A DNA stretch of 64,000 nucleotides, taken from NCBI GenBank assembly GCA_037951105.1, contig JBAMJV010003340.1:186001-250000 (forward strand), in the 5' to 3' direction. This DNA is from Echinarachnius parma. Taxonomy: Eukaryota > Echinodermata > Echinoidea > Clypeasteroida > Echinarachniidae. The position numbers were made by a program, and so were the translations under genes. This document shows, one piece after another, positions 43,151-54,035 of the stretch; positions within the stretch are counted from its first letter, which is position 1; each line of letters starts with the position of its first letter. The notes below the pieces were generated by a model. That model made no database searches. It was given only the letters and a program-made list of their open reading frames with translations, and had not been told where the DNA came from.

Positions 43151-43990
43151 AGCTAGATCATAATAGACATGATAGCCTTATTTACCCCTTTTTGTGGCTA
43201 AAATATACTTTACAAAAGCGTCAAGTACCCAAGTCCCTTCCCAACCCCATTAAGGACACCATAGGGCTGCACTCAGCACCAAATTGCCCCCCCCCCCCCC
43301 TCCCTCAAGCTACTTGGTGGTGGAGCATTTTATCCTACATCATAAAAGACAAGATAGCCTTATTACCCCCTTTTTGTGGATATCAAAGCTTCAAGCAATG
43401 TCAAATATCCAGAAGTCCAATATACACATTTTGCATCAAACAAGTTCATAGACACCCCCCCCCCCCCCCCCCTCCTCCTCCCCACTCCAAGAAACTATTT
43501 TGTTTTGTGCAAAATGCCAAATATCTACCCCCTCGCTTATGATAAGTATAATTCATGCAGAGTGTCAAAAATACAATCTTCCCCAATGACAACACAGTTA
43601 TTCCCCCTCCCTTTTAATTTAGTGCTGGATTATAAGTGCCAAATATCCAGAAATCCAACGCTCACATAGCTCCAGCATCCCCCCCCCCCCCCCCCACCCC
43701 CTCAGGAAACCATAGTTTTCTGCACAATGCCAAATATCTGAACCCCTCCATGCAGAGGGTCAAATCAATACTCTTCCCCATGACAACGTAAATATTCCCA
43801 CCCCCTTTTAACCCCTTCAGGACTGGTCCCCAAAATACTCAGGCTAGGGTCTATGGAGAATACATGTTATAGCAAAATCAATCAGTCCTGAACGGGTTAC
43901 ATGTATTAAAGCTTGATCAGCGCCAAGTATCCAGAAATCCAACCGCTCACATTTTGCTTCCGACAGCATAATCCAATCAAGTTTCATAGA
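43150..43990 (+). repeat. Degenerate tandem array, about 180 bp, with poly-C tracts
   Basis: GATAGCCTTATT.ACCCC then TTTTTGTGG recur near 43165 and 43347. AATATCCAGAA(G/A)TCCAA recurs near 43404, 43645 and 43925. C runs lie at about 43286-43302, 43455-43472 and 43679-43697. Proline-rich frames at 43192-43669 come from these tracts. Confidence 0.6.
43808..43900 (+). mobile_element. TTAA micro-element R
   Basis: TTAACCCCTTCAGGACTGGT, CCCAAAATACTCAGGC, GTCTATGGAGAATACATGTT and CAGTCCTGAACGGGTTA. Good inverted ends (CTTCAGGACTG / CAGTCCTGAA). Confidence 0.75.
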
Positions 43991-44514
43991 CTAGCTGGAA
44001 GCTTCAGAAATCACAGCTAATTTATGCACTTGCAATTGCTTCCTGAATGGATCTATCTGTGTCACATGTTTATTAAAGTTTGTCGTAATTAGTTGACTCT
44101 CAACATATATGTGTATTTATACTTGTCTGACAAACTCCTGGACAGGGGTTTATTTGGATACAAATTAAACAATTACAATTTATACTCATGCAAGCACTTC
44201 CAACATAATGCAATATCAATTACTAAACATAGTCCTATATACCCATCACAACTAGTATTTGGTTTTAAAGAATAAAATTTACAATTTTGTGTATTATATT
44301 TGTGTAATATCTTCCAGAAATGAATCGGAATTAATATGAGATGTTGAATTAAGATGTACCTACAATGTACATGTACAAATGCCAATAGTTAATACTAGTG
44401 CTACATTGCTCTTTAAAATGAAAAGATCTATGGCTTTGCGGTGAACTCCAACCTAATTATTTTGAGGGTGGAAAATGTTGCTAAGAAATTTAGTTCCATA
44501 TTCTTGTGATGATC
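43991..44514. other. No recognised gene
   Basis: AT-rich; short frames without motifs. Confidence 0.4.
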
Positions 44515-45118
44515 TTAAAGGAGATGGGTGCATTAATTTTGACCTTCTTTTTAAGGAAATAAAATTCTAGGGCCAGTTGCCAGAACTTTAGGATGAGGGG
44601 GTTGAACATTTCCATCTTCCACATACGCTTCCTTCTCTAGCTGTCTGTACGAGTATATGTGTCTATGTGGCTTATGAATTCTTGTCAGTTTGCCTCTGAA
44701 GAAGATTTTGCTAATATCAAAAATTTAGGCTCCATATTGACTCTCAAAAGAAGAGTCCAAGGGGGTGTTTCACAAAGATCCTAAGTTGAACTTAACTCTA
44801 AGTTGGACTTAGAAACTACGGAAAGCCCTTTGCATTTTTGCTTTTGAATATATTTAATTCGAAGGCTACAAAAGGCTTTCCATAATTTTTAAGTCCAACT
44901 TAGAGTTAAGTTCAACTTAGAAAAAACACCCGGCCCCTGATTTTACACCTGAGTTTAACCCTTAGCAACCACTGTTTAATCATCCTAGCATCCAAAGTAT
45001 TTGGGTATGGGGTGTAACGGTAATTCATATCACACTAAATTCATACCATTTTTCAATGGGTTTTAACAATTCATGCTTTTATTAGGATACAGGGTTTGAA
45101 CTTTCTCATCTCCTTTAA
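44515..45118 (+). mobile_element. TTAA-type element 'TTAAAGGAGATG' with nested MITE
   Basis: TTAAAGGAGATG at the left and CATCTCCTTTAA at the right form perfect 12-bp inverted ends of the TTAAAGGRR kind. The 604-bp body contains the TTTCACAAAG MITE at 44761-44931. Its right TTAA (45115-45118) is also the left end of the R micro-element at 45115-45207. Confidence 0.65.
44761..44931. mobile_element. MITE 'GGGGGTGTTTCACAAAG', copy N1 (171 bp)
   Basis: GGGGGTGTTTCACAAAGATC, CTAAGTTGAACTTAACTCTA and AGTTGGACTTAG on the left; TAAGTCCAACTTAGAGTTAA and GTTCAACTTAG on the right, ending AACACCC. Shorter loop than the copies at 46941 and 53197, and the right CACAAAG part is lost. Confidence 0.85.
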
Positions 45119-45207
45119 CCTGTTCAGGACTGGTCCCGAAAATACTTGGGCTTGGGTCTATGGAGAATACATGTTGTAGCAGAATCAGTCCGTCCTGAAC
45201 GGGTTAA
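45115..45207 (+). mobile_element. TTAA micro-element R, best-preserved copy
   Basis: The left TTAACCTGTTCAGGAC and right GTCCTGAACGGGTTAA form 16-bp inverted ends with one mismatch. The middle is GTCTATGGAGAATACATGTT. It abuts the TTAAAGGAGATG element through one shared TTAA. Confidence 0.85.
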
Positions 45208-45216
45208 TATTTGTCA

Positions 45217-45345
45217 GTCTTACAATTGACAAATCCAGAACTGGTCCCAAACATACTGGGGTCGATGGGAACAGTCTTACAATTGACAAATCCAGAACTG
45301 GTCCCAAACATACTGGGGTCGATGGGAATTGGGGTCGATGGGAAT
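45217..45345 (+). repeat. 56-bp tandem duplication
   Basis: AGTCTTACAATTGACAAATC, CAGAACTGGTCCCAAACATA and CTGGGGTCGATGGGA occur twice back to back, and GGGGTCGATGGGAATTG is repeated once more. The words resemble part of an R element. Confidence 0.8.
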
Positions 45346-45499
45346 TGCGTTCAATCTAGTAGCATTTTAACATCTTGAATGGGTTATTAAGTGAGAGGAT
45401 AAATGAAGGAGAAGTAAAGGAGAAGAAGAGAAAATTAGTTTGAACAGTTCTAAAGTTTCAACTTCCCCCACCGGCCCACCAAAACGCACTTGCAGGGTG

Positions 45500-45790
45500 G
45501 TATCGTGCACGCGAGGGAGAATAAAGGAGGATGCAAGTTCGATCTATATCCTGTGTGACTTAATTTATTCAGCATCCTGTCTGTAGATGTGGGAGTCGAC
45601 CCGAAGCGCTTGAATCTTTGTCTTCAAGTAATCAAATCAAGTTAAATCATGTTTCTGAGAGCAAATTTTAAGAGTAGATGAAGAGTTTAAGAAAAGAAGT
45701 TGAATAAAAGGGGATGCGAGCCTGATCCATTTCCTGCGTGTGACGTTCTTCCGCATCCAGTCTGTATACATGTATGTGGGAGTTGACCTG
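45500..45790 (+). repeat. Two-copy tandem repeat, about 192 bp step
   Basis: GAATAAAGGAGGATGCAAG...CGATC.AT.TCCTG.GTGTGAC...GCATCC.GTCTGTA...GTGGGAGT.GACC occurs near 45519 and 45711. Confidence 0.75.
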
Positions 45791-46169
45791 TACTTGTGTT
45801 TCACTAGAATCTCTTCCCTTTTTCATGAAATATCTGCTCAATCCACTTAGATATAATCACATTTTTTCTTCCTTTCTGTGAGATATCTGCCTAACATACC
45901 CTACTTCAATGTTTCTCCTACATCCTTTTTGGACTAAATATCTTTGATTTTGCACAAAACTTTATTCATTATCACTCACTATCTGAGGACGGTCTTGTGG
46001 GTGTTTTTTTTAAATCAGAAATTAAATTTAATACAAAGCTGAACTTGTTTATTTTAAGAATCATATATACTTGTTTCTTCCTTAATCATCATGCTTGTGA
46101 TTCATTTTAAATTCAGCTTCCAAAAGTAATAAACTTTGGAATATCTTCAACCCTTTTGTTTCAGTTCCA

Positions 46170-47290
46170 ACACTTCTCGATTTCATTAGTTCGACATGTT
46201 GAGCAGACAAATCTCATATCCGATGACATCACCAAATAAGTTTCCGATTTATGTTGCACGTTGAGAACAATATATGTTACAAAATGTCAACATTCAGCCA
46301 CATAATTGCTTTCAAAGTTTGGCTACTACTTTCTTGTATCCAGAATGTCCAACATGTCAAACGTCATTGTTTAATTTGAATAGCAGTCAAGACAAGCATG
46401 AACAGCTCTCATCCAATACTACAGCTAAATAAGTTTTGGATTTATATTGCAAGTTGAGAATAAATGTTACTTGTAAGTATCGGTTTCCATGGTGGTGTAG
46501 ATAACACGTGTCCTTTCTAGGACTACCACAGTCCTTTTTTAGGACTATCCTAGAAAGAATACCAACAGTCCTTTTCAGGAATCACCAATATTCTCCTCTT
46601 ACATGGTGCAACTGCAAACCACAAGTATTAAGTTGAGAATAATGTTACAAAATGTCAATATTTATTATTTAGCCGCATAATTGTTTTTTAAAGTGTGGCT
46701 ACTTTTTGTTCTTGCAGCCAGTATGTCCTATATAAATGTCTCTTTTTTTTCTTCTTTTTTTCATTTTGAATAGAAGACTAACAAGAATGAACAATCCTCA
46801 TCCGATGACATCAGAATATATGTTACAAACTGTCAAAAATCAGCCACATTAATGCTTTGTATCCAGCACATGTATACATGTCCTACTTGTCTTTTTTCAT
46901 TTGTTTCGTTTGAAGAAAAAAGTTGACAGGAATGAACAGCCCTGGGGGATGTTTCACAAAGATTCCAAGTTGAACTTAACTCTAAGTTGGACCTAACAAT
47001 TATGGAAAGACATTTGTAGCCTTGGAATAAAACATATTCAAAAGCAAAAAAGTACAAGTATTCAAGACGACAAACAAACAAATATATCCATTATTTTAAG
47101 GCTTCTTGATAACAGCAAACTGATTTGATCAAACTGTATGCCTTTTCAAAAGAACTGTTTCAACAATGTTTACAAAGAACTAACAGCTTTCCATAATAGT
47201 TAGGTCCAACTTAGAGTTAGGTTCAACTTTGAATTTGTGAAACTCCCCTTCTGATCCAATGACATCGCCAAAGAAGTTTCGGACTTCAGC
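46170..47290 (+). repeat. Tandem array 'CTCATCCGATGACATC', about 4 units
   Basis: GAACAGCTCTCATCCGATGACATC...AAATAAGTTTCGGATTT, TTGAGAATAATGTTACAAAA, TGTCAACATTCAGCCACATA and ATTGCTTT recur from about 46195, 46390, 46785 and 46930. The last unit is split by the MITE at 46941-47248. Confidence 0.75.
46941..47248. mobile_element. MITE 'GGGGGATGTTTCACAAAG', copy N2
   Basis: CCTGGGGGATGTTTCACAAA, GATTCCAAGTTGAACTTAAC, TCTAAGTTGGACCTAACAAT at the left; AGTTAGGTCCAACTTAGAGT, TAGGTTCAACTTTG and GTGAAACTCCCC at the right. 308 bp, interrupting an array unit. Confidence 0.85.
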
Positions 47291-47399
47291 GCAGCTTTTC
47301 CTGATGCAACTGATGGCAGGAACTGCAGCTGTACCGGGGAGGAACAACTGCTGCATTCCTACCAATACAAGGGTATTGTATACAAAATATGGCTTAGCC

Positions 47400-47680
47400 G
47401 GGGGGGGGGGGGGAAGAGAAGTTAAGAGCCCCCCCCCCCCCCCCTGGACTGTGTATTGACACACACACACACATACACAAACATACCATTGAAATGGTGT
47501 GCCGTGTCTGCAAGTAGATAGGAGGGGACACTAATTGCCCCAAATAATTTGACAAATACAATATATATAAAACAAACATAGAGTCCCCCCCCCTCTAAAC
47601 AAAACAAATAAACGAATAAATAAATAAATGAATAAATACAAAATAACAATAAATAAATGAATAAATACATTTCTTTTAAA
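47400..47680. repeat. Simple-sequence cluster: poly-G, poly-C, (CA)n, (AAAT)n
   Basis: G run 47400-47413, C run 47428-47444, (CA)n at about 47460-47480, and AAATAAATGAATAAATAC-type tract at about 47605-47670. Overlapping glycine/proline frames are compositional. Confidence 0.85.
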
Positions 47681-48021
47681 TGATCAGATCACATAACAAC
47701 ACTGTCCATCTTCGACTCCCATCTGTTCTAGTATAACTGGCAACGCCGCCATCGGTTGCCATAAAAGAGAGGGTCTGCAGATGAACAAATTTGCATCCTA
47801 TCATCCTGGAAAAGTGATTTGTCTCTCTTTTTTTTGACGTCACAGAGGAAGACTCGCTCGTCTCTGTCCACTTCCACCTGCTCATGTGCACTTCTGCTTG
47901 CACTTGTGACTCATGGACATACAGCTTGCCATCAACATTCTCATCTTTTTAAAAAATCTTTTGGCACATTTCCAAAATTATCTGAACAGTTCTACACTAT
48001 GTATAACTCGTCTAATGTTGC

Positions 48022-48844
48022 TTTCAAGCTTACGGACTTTTCATCGGATGCGTCCGGACGCATCCGATGAAACGGCCAGCATGAATGCTACAGAGGTGAA
48101 AAAGCCGATAGAATAGGCGATGAAAAGAAGAGAAAAAGGCGATTAAATTCTCCTACTTTAGAGTAGGAGAAATTCTCTTTCTATCGGTGTCACTCCGATA
48201 GAACAGGCAGCATGAAATGGTTTGGGTGAAAAACACCGATGAAAACGGTCAAAGGTCGTTATCTTGTTCCGGCTAAAGCAGTGTAACGCGCGCTTTTTTT
48301 CGGAACACGGCATGCGATAATATTATGCTGCGCCAGCATAGCTAGCTCGTGTAAAGTGAACCTCGAGTATCGTGCACGTGTTTTTGTTGATGTTTTGTTA
48401 AGTTACGTATAAATTGATTCGTTTTACTTGTATGTTGCATGAATATAAAGGTTTAAACAATAATACTATTTCATGTACATCGTTATAATAATATATTTAT
48501 TATAAAATATATATTTATATAACCAAATGATGAACTGAACAATATTTAAAACGGATCACTAACAAATTTATTGAAAGTATAGTGGATTTTTTTTATCACG
48601 ATCGATCGTCGATACGATATCGCACCCATGTTCTGTTTCTTTCCTTGGAATTCGCCCTGTCGATCACGTCGCTACAAGCGATTGCGCAACAATTCTTCAC
48701 TTCCGGCCGGTGAATGCAAAAGGCGATTAAATTCCCCTGCACTATGAACGCGACAGAGGGGAAGTTGCGAATTGCCCGTTGTTTACATAAGAAATTCCAT
48801 CGGTCTTTTCTATCGGTATTTTCATCGGTACGGTAAGCTTGAAA
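48022..48844. mobile_element. Inverted-repeat element 'TTTCAAGCTTACSG', 823 bp
   Basis: It begins TTTCAAGCTTACGGACTTTT and ends GGTACGGTAAGCTTGAAA. Subterminal TTTTCATCGG/CGATGAAA and GGCGATTAAATTC words recur on both sides (about 48123-48150, 48721-48740). It contains a 34-bp perfect palindrome at 48039-48072 and CpG-rich spans (TGTAACGCGCGCTTTTTTTC). It interrupts the surrounding array. No transposase frame seen; superfamily unknown. Confidence 0.6.
48039..48072. repeat. 34-bp perfect CpG-containing palindrome
   Basis: The left half TTTCATCGGATGCGTCC is exactly mirrored by GGACGCATCCGATGAAA with no spacer. Confidence 0.95.
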
Positions 48845-48894
48845 ATGGTATAAGCTTATATTTTAATTCATCTAATTGCCCCCCCCCCAAAAAA

Positions 48895-48938
48895 AAAAAC
48901 CAAACAAACAAACAAACAAACAAACAAACAAACAAAAA
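48895..48938 (+). repeat. (CAAA)n microsatellite
   Basis: About nine AAAC units after a C run and an A run. Confidence 0.9.
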
Positions 48939-49423
48939 TCTGGTTGTAATTTAGGTCATGCAGCTCGCCATCAACAATCTCAGATTATCATCTTCAAAAA
49001 TATGGAAGTTCACTCCTCTTTTGATGTTGAATTTGGCACATTACTATAAATTCATCTTCATCACATTTTTACAATGGATTTCAAATTTCAAACAACTTAC
49101 AACTTTAGACCCATATTCCAACTTTCATCTTTAATAATATGGAGATCATCTTTTGCCGTGAAAGTTGGCGCCAAAATAATTCAAACAATGTTGTACTTTG
49201 TATGACCCGTCTAGCTATTCATAGGCCTATACTAACAATTTTAACATCCTCCCAATGTTCTGGTTCCATCTGTGACTCACGGACATACAGCTCGCCATCA
49301 ACACTCTCAGTTTATCATCTTCAGAAGTACGGAGATCATTTATGTTGGTTTAAAAGTTGGCACATTTCCTAAATCACTGGAATACTTTTGTACTATCTAT
49401 GGCCTGTTAAGGCCTATATTAAC

Positions 49424-49512
49424 AATTTCAACCTGTTCGAGACAATGTTATTTTGGTATAATATGCATTCTCCATAGACCTAAACCAGAATATGATTTTC
49501 AGAATGGGTTAA
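49424..49512 (-). mobile_element. TTAA micro-element R, degenerate
   Basis: AATTTCAACCTGTTCGAGAC, TAATATGCATTCTCCATAGA and CAGAATGGGTTAA. Right TTAA preserved. Confidence 0.6.
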
Positions 49513-49679
49513 CCCTTTTTTGTTTGCACCTTCAAAAGAATGAAGATCATCTTTTGATGTGAAAGTTGGCAGATGACCCAAAACATTCTAATCATTTAAG
49601 TTTTCAATTTTTACTAGCCAAAACAGACAATTTTCCTTTCCCGCTTAATACTTCTAGGTGAGGTTTTCATGTAAGAAAT

Positions 49680-49819
49680 GACATTCTACTCTCATAGTTG
49701 AACAGAAATGTCACTTGCCCAATTGGGCTACCAAACTAGCCTATTTATGAAATTTTACTTGCCCGACATGAATTTTTAATTGCCCCGGCCAATAGGGCAA
49801 GTGCTAGTGTCGAGCCCAG
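49680..49819 (-). mobile_element. Dispersed element 'GGGCTC...GGGCAAGTAA', copy 2
   Basis: Reverse of 36318-36460: CTCTCATAGTTGAACAGAAA, TGAAATTTTACTTGCCCGAC and GCAAGTGCTAGTGTCGAGCCC. Only the left half of the element is present. Confidence 0.7.
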
Positions 49820-50829
49820 TATACATGCATGTAGGCCTATATTTACATTTGAATGATCCCAACTCCCTATTAAAGCCACGCTTTGGTTTTACTAGTGACT
49901 CATGGACAGCTCGCTATCAAAATTCTCAGTTTATCATCTTCATAAAGTGTGAAGGTCATCTTTTGACGTGAAGGTTGGCGCATTACCATTTGTTCACTTT
50001 TACACTATGTATGACACTTCTAGACTATACATCTCATCTTTTGATGTGGAAGTTGGCACATTACCCAAAACATCTGAATAGTTTTATACTACATGTATGA
50101 ATGAACTGTCTAGCTATATATCTAAGGCATATATTTATTTTATTGCCACCCCCCCCCCCCCCCACACCCCCCCCCCCCCCCCCCCTTCGCACCTCCTCTG
50201 GTTGTACTTGTGACTCATGGACAGTTTCAACATTCTCAATTTCCCATCTTCAAAAAATCTTCAAAAAAGTTTGATCATCTTTTGACATGAATCAATGTTG
50301 GCACATTTCCAAAATCATTGTGTACGTCACCTAGATATACTTTTACATCACATATGATATGACATATCTCTGCCACATTTTAAATAACATTCTAAGAGGT
50401 TCACAATTCTGACCCTTTAATATTAAAGAAAACAAACCCAATTCTGAGTTTCATCTTCTAGAGTATGGAGATCATTTTTTTATGTGAAATTTGTCCACAT
50501 CACACACTAAACAAAATCCAAACATTCCTTCTTGAATCATCTCCTTAGTAACCAGAGCTTTCTCTCACAACATTTTATCTTCCAAGTTCAAAACTGTATC
50601 TCATTTTGTATAATGCCTCACTATAGAAATATTACACTTTCAGCATAGTACTATATATTGTTATCTTTCTCTCACAATATTTATAATTATTATCTTCAAT
50701 TCTACTTACTTAATGTGCTTCCTCTTGGATATTGACATTCCAACAGAGATACTGTAAGCATACATGTCCCCTAGGTTCCTGGAAGCAATGGGTTAATTAC
50801 CACAGATCATTTCCAGAATTCACAGGCAT

Positions 50830-52000
50830 ATATACAAGTACTTGTATCTTGTGTTAATAAAGACCTGCTCTTGAGCAAGACTGTATCAAATTTCTGTTTG
50901 CACTTATTACATGCTGAGAAAGCCAGAATGTTGTTGTTGACGTTGACGTAGTCCGGGTTTCCAAGGAAGCCATTATATTTTACCATAGAGGTGGAAGGAC
51001 GATGGACCCTACTACCAGAAAAATGTCTGAACTTTGGGGTCAGAGTAGCTTAACATTGCACTCTTGACATTGATTCACGGACCCCTGGGGAAGTTTATCA
51101 TCGCAGAACTTGAAGTGCAAGTGATCATCAGGCTTTCAGTTTTAAACTACCTAAAAATGTTCTCATGCACTGGGTTTATCATATCACATGTCACTGCAAT
51201 TCAGCTTATAGGTGCAAATGTGACATTTTGTTTGTTGAATAAAATACCATTATTATTAATATTATCACAGAACATTTCCAGAATTTATGGGCATGCACAT
51301 ATATCAAATGGCTGTTTACATACATGTACGATCACATGCTGAGAAAGCCAGTATGTCATTGTTGACGTTGTCATTATCCTGGTTTCCAGGGAAGCCATTA
51401 CAAGCTACCAGAAAACTGTCTGAACTTTGGGGTCAAAAGGAGATAGACAATTCACCCTTGACATTGATTCAAGAACCCCTGGGGAAGATTTTCACTGCAG
51501 GGGAGTTCTAGTCAAAATGTCAAATGGATCTTCAGGCTTTTTATCTGTAAATCATCTAACTTTTTCTCATGCATTGATCAGATATTCTTCTAGTAAACAG
51601 TCAGAACAGTGACTCATGAACCTTATCCCCCCCCCCCCCCCCCTTGACATTGATTCAAGAACCCCTGGGGAGATTTTCACTGCAGGGAGTTCCAGTTTCA
51701 AGTGATCTTCAGACAATTCCCTGTAAATCATGTCAACCTTTTTGTTGTAAATTTGGTATGTTTACCATTAAACATTATAAACTTTATAATGCAATAATAG
51801 GCTATGGATTTACTTAATGATAAATCACTCCTCATATAAATTTCTTACAAAGAGCTCCAATTTCAATTCAATTTGACATTGAAGATCCTTGATTTTAGGA
51901 GCCCTTGGAAAGATTGTCATTGTTAGAATTTAATTGATTTTTCAGCCTGTAAATCATCTAAACCCTTGTCATATATAGATACTTTCAAGTTGATAAGTTT
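50830..52000 (+). repeat. Tandem array 'CTTGACATTGATTCAAGAAC', 4 units
   Basis: CCTTGACATTGATTCAAGAA, CCCCTGGGGAAGATTTTCAC and TGCAGGGGAGTT followed by CTTCAGGCTTT.TCTGTAAATC recur near 51064, 51457, 51643 and 51874 (degenerate). A further unit lies at about 53085. GCTGAGAAAGCCAG.ATGT and GTTTCCAAGGAAGCCATTA mark a second block of the unit near 50914 and 51337. Confidence 0.8.
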
Positions 52001-52058
52001 GCAGTCATGGCAGAAATGTATCTGGTCATAGGATTACAAATTACCCCTTCTCATTGAT

Positions 52059-52930
52059 TTAAAGGGATTGTCAAAATCCTTTAAACTTAAACCCCTTCTT
52101 AATTGGGAAAAATAAACCTCACCTCGATGTAACCCGAGCGACTTGTTGATAAGAAAGAGTAGGGGGTCAGGTCGTAAAACACGCGGCGAGCCTTTGGACC
52201 CATTCTTAATCTAGCATCCGCAAAATCCTCACTCGGGTAGGTTACCATAACAACCGCACCTCCCTCATCACGCGAACAGCTGGGGCGACACAGAGTATCG
52301 GCGCGCGCTGTGTTTTTTGTTCACGGCCATGACGTCTTCTACCCGGGTAACGTTCCGCGCGCGTCTTAATAGACGGTTTATCAGGATGTCATCCGGATGT
52401 CGTCAGGTCGTTACCTCGCTATCACCCTGACCCGACTCGGGTGAATCTCACCCCGATGTCGTCCGGATGTCGTCCTGATGTTATCCCGATTGGAGCTTCT
52501 TAATAGAAACGGTGTAGGATCTCATCCGGACAACATCAGGACGTCACCACGACTATTTTTTTTTTTTATTAAGAAGGGGTTTTACTTGGAACTCTAGTGG
52601 TTCTCTCATACCTTATCATATTCATGTACAGTATAACAAAAGCATGGGACAGGTTTCGGCTTTTCAAATTTCCATTTCTTTCAAAAGATATTTACGATTG
52701 AAGTGTTCAGATATGAAATTGTCTATGGGATAATTTCATGCCATGTTCAAAGTAAGTCCAATGAGTTAGTGAATATCACTTTGCATTTTTGCTCATATCT
52801 CAGCCAAAAAAACATCCAATTAACGTGAAATGTTCAAACATTACTTTGTGGGAATATCAGATCACTCCAATACACATTATATTAATCATCACTTTTTGCA
52901 CTTGCCAACAAAGTTACTAGATCCCTTTAA
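52059..52930 (-). mobile_element. TTAA-type MITE family T, copy E, split by H2
   Basis: TTAAAGGGATTGTCAAAATC precedes, and CTTGGAACTCTAGTGGTTCT follows, the Harbinger-type insertion; the right end is GTTACTAGATCCCTTTAA. Joined across the insertion, the parts have the order of copy A at 8302. Confidence 0.85.
52090..52581 (+). mobile_element. PIF/Harbinger-type MITE, copy H2, nested
   Basis: Ends AACCCCTTCTTAATT / ATTAAGAAGGGGTT with TTA duplicated on both sides (52087-52089, 52582-52584). Colinear with H1 at 20329 but with an extra block of about 32 bp near 52287-52320 (GACACAGAGTATCGGCGCGC), absent in H1. Confidence 0.9.
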
Positions 52931-53196
52931 AGATTTCCATTACAGCTAGAAGAGTTGGGTTTAAAGGATCCATATACTTTCACAAAATATATATATATAC
53001 CAGTAAATTTTCCTCATCTTGAGAAAACTCATATTGCTCCACCAGTAAACAGTCTGAACTTTTGGGTCAGGAAGATTTTGATTTCATCCTTGACATTGAT
53101 ACAAGAAATCCCTGGGAAGAGAACAGATTTTCACTGTAGGGAAGTTGGCATTAAAGGGCTCTTCAGGATATTTGCAAATCCACTACAATAACTTGT

Positions 53197-53516
53197 CCTG
53201 GGGGGTGTTTCACAAAGATTCTATGTTGAACTTAACTCTAAGTTGGACCTAACTAATATGGAAAGCCATTTGTTGCCTTGGAATAAAAACATATTCAAAA
53301 GCAAGAATGCTTGTATTTTAGGTTTTCATAAAAACTTACATCAAGAACATAGAATCTCCTTGATAATAGAAAATATTATCATAATTTGAATCAACATTGT
53401 ATGCCTTTTAAAATAACTTTTTCAATTTTTTTTCAAAGAAACAAGCAGCTTTCCATAATTTGTAAGTCCAACTTAGAGTTAAGTTCAACTTAGGATCTTT
53501 GTGGAACACCCCCAGG
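53197..53516. mobile_element. MITE 'CCTGGGGGGTGTTTCACAAAG', copy N3, complete
   Basis: CCTGGGGGGTGTTTCACAAA, GATTCTATGTTGAACTTAAC at the left; AAGTTCAACTTAGGATCTTT and GTGGAACACCCCCAGG at the right. The most complete copy (320 bp); it defines the family ends. Confidence 0.9.
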
Positions 53517-54030
53517 TTATCAGCTAGTGCACATTTGAACTGTATAATGCAAATTTGGAACAATTAGCCCCACATTTGTAATCTAATTTCAAACAAATAA
53601 AATCCAATTAATACAATTTGCATCTACACAAACAATCATTTTCACTCACATAACCTAGCAAACTCTGTCTCTCTTTCCATTTGCCGGTATAAACATAACA
53701 TCAATTTGAAAATAGGTTTTCTTTTTAATATGAAAAACTTTCTGGTGGCTTAAATGAAATCTTATAAAATTAGGTGAACGTACATGTACCGACAATGACT
53801 TTAAGCATTTTGTTTCTGTGGGTACATACAATACAGTTTTGTATGTAAACAACATCATTTCCATAAAGATTGTTACACATATCAATATTAACTAGTGTTG
53901 AGAACATTTCATACCTCCCACGTCCATGCAATACAACACCCATTTCTCAATGATGCCTGTAAAAAGCACTTGAACCTGTTGATATTACCATGGTTACTGC
54001 ATCAACAAACGCTATATGTCTATAGTATAA
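53517..54030. other. No recognised gene
   Basis: AT-rich. The 76-codon minus-strand frame at 53655-53885 has no motif. Confidence 0.4.
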
Positions 54031-54035
54031 CCCTG

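Larger units (their letters stand above)
47870..50420 (+). repeat. Degenerate array 'GTGACTCATGGACATACAGC', about 5 units
   Basis: TGTGACTCATGGACATACAG with CTCGCCATCAACATTCTCAG, TTTATCATCTTCA.AA.T, GATCATCTTTTGA.GTGAA and GTTGGCACATTTCC recurs near 47908, 48953, 49270, 49892 and 50210. Two mobile elements and poly-C tracts (50149-50186) interrupt it. Confidence 0.75.

Noticed and set aside
43192..43669. Proline-rich frames
   Set aside because: Poly-C tracts inside a tandem array.
48312..48330. TAATATTAT in a hairpin-like context, similar to the nonamer of circular ssDNA virus origins
   Set aside because: The last base differs, there is no Rep-like frame, and it sits inside an inverted-repeat element; likely coincidence.
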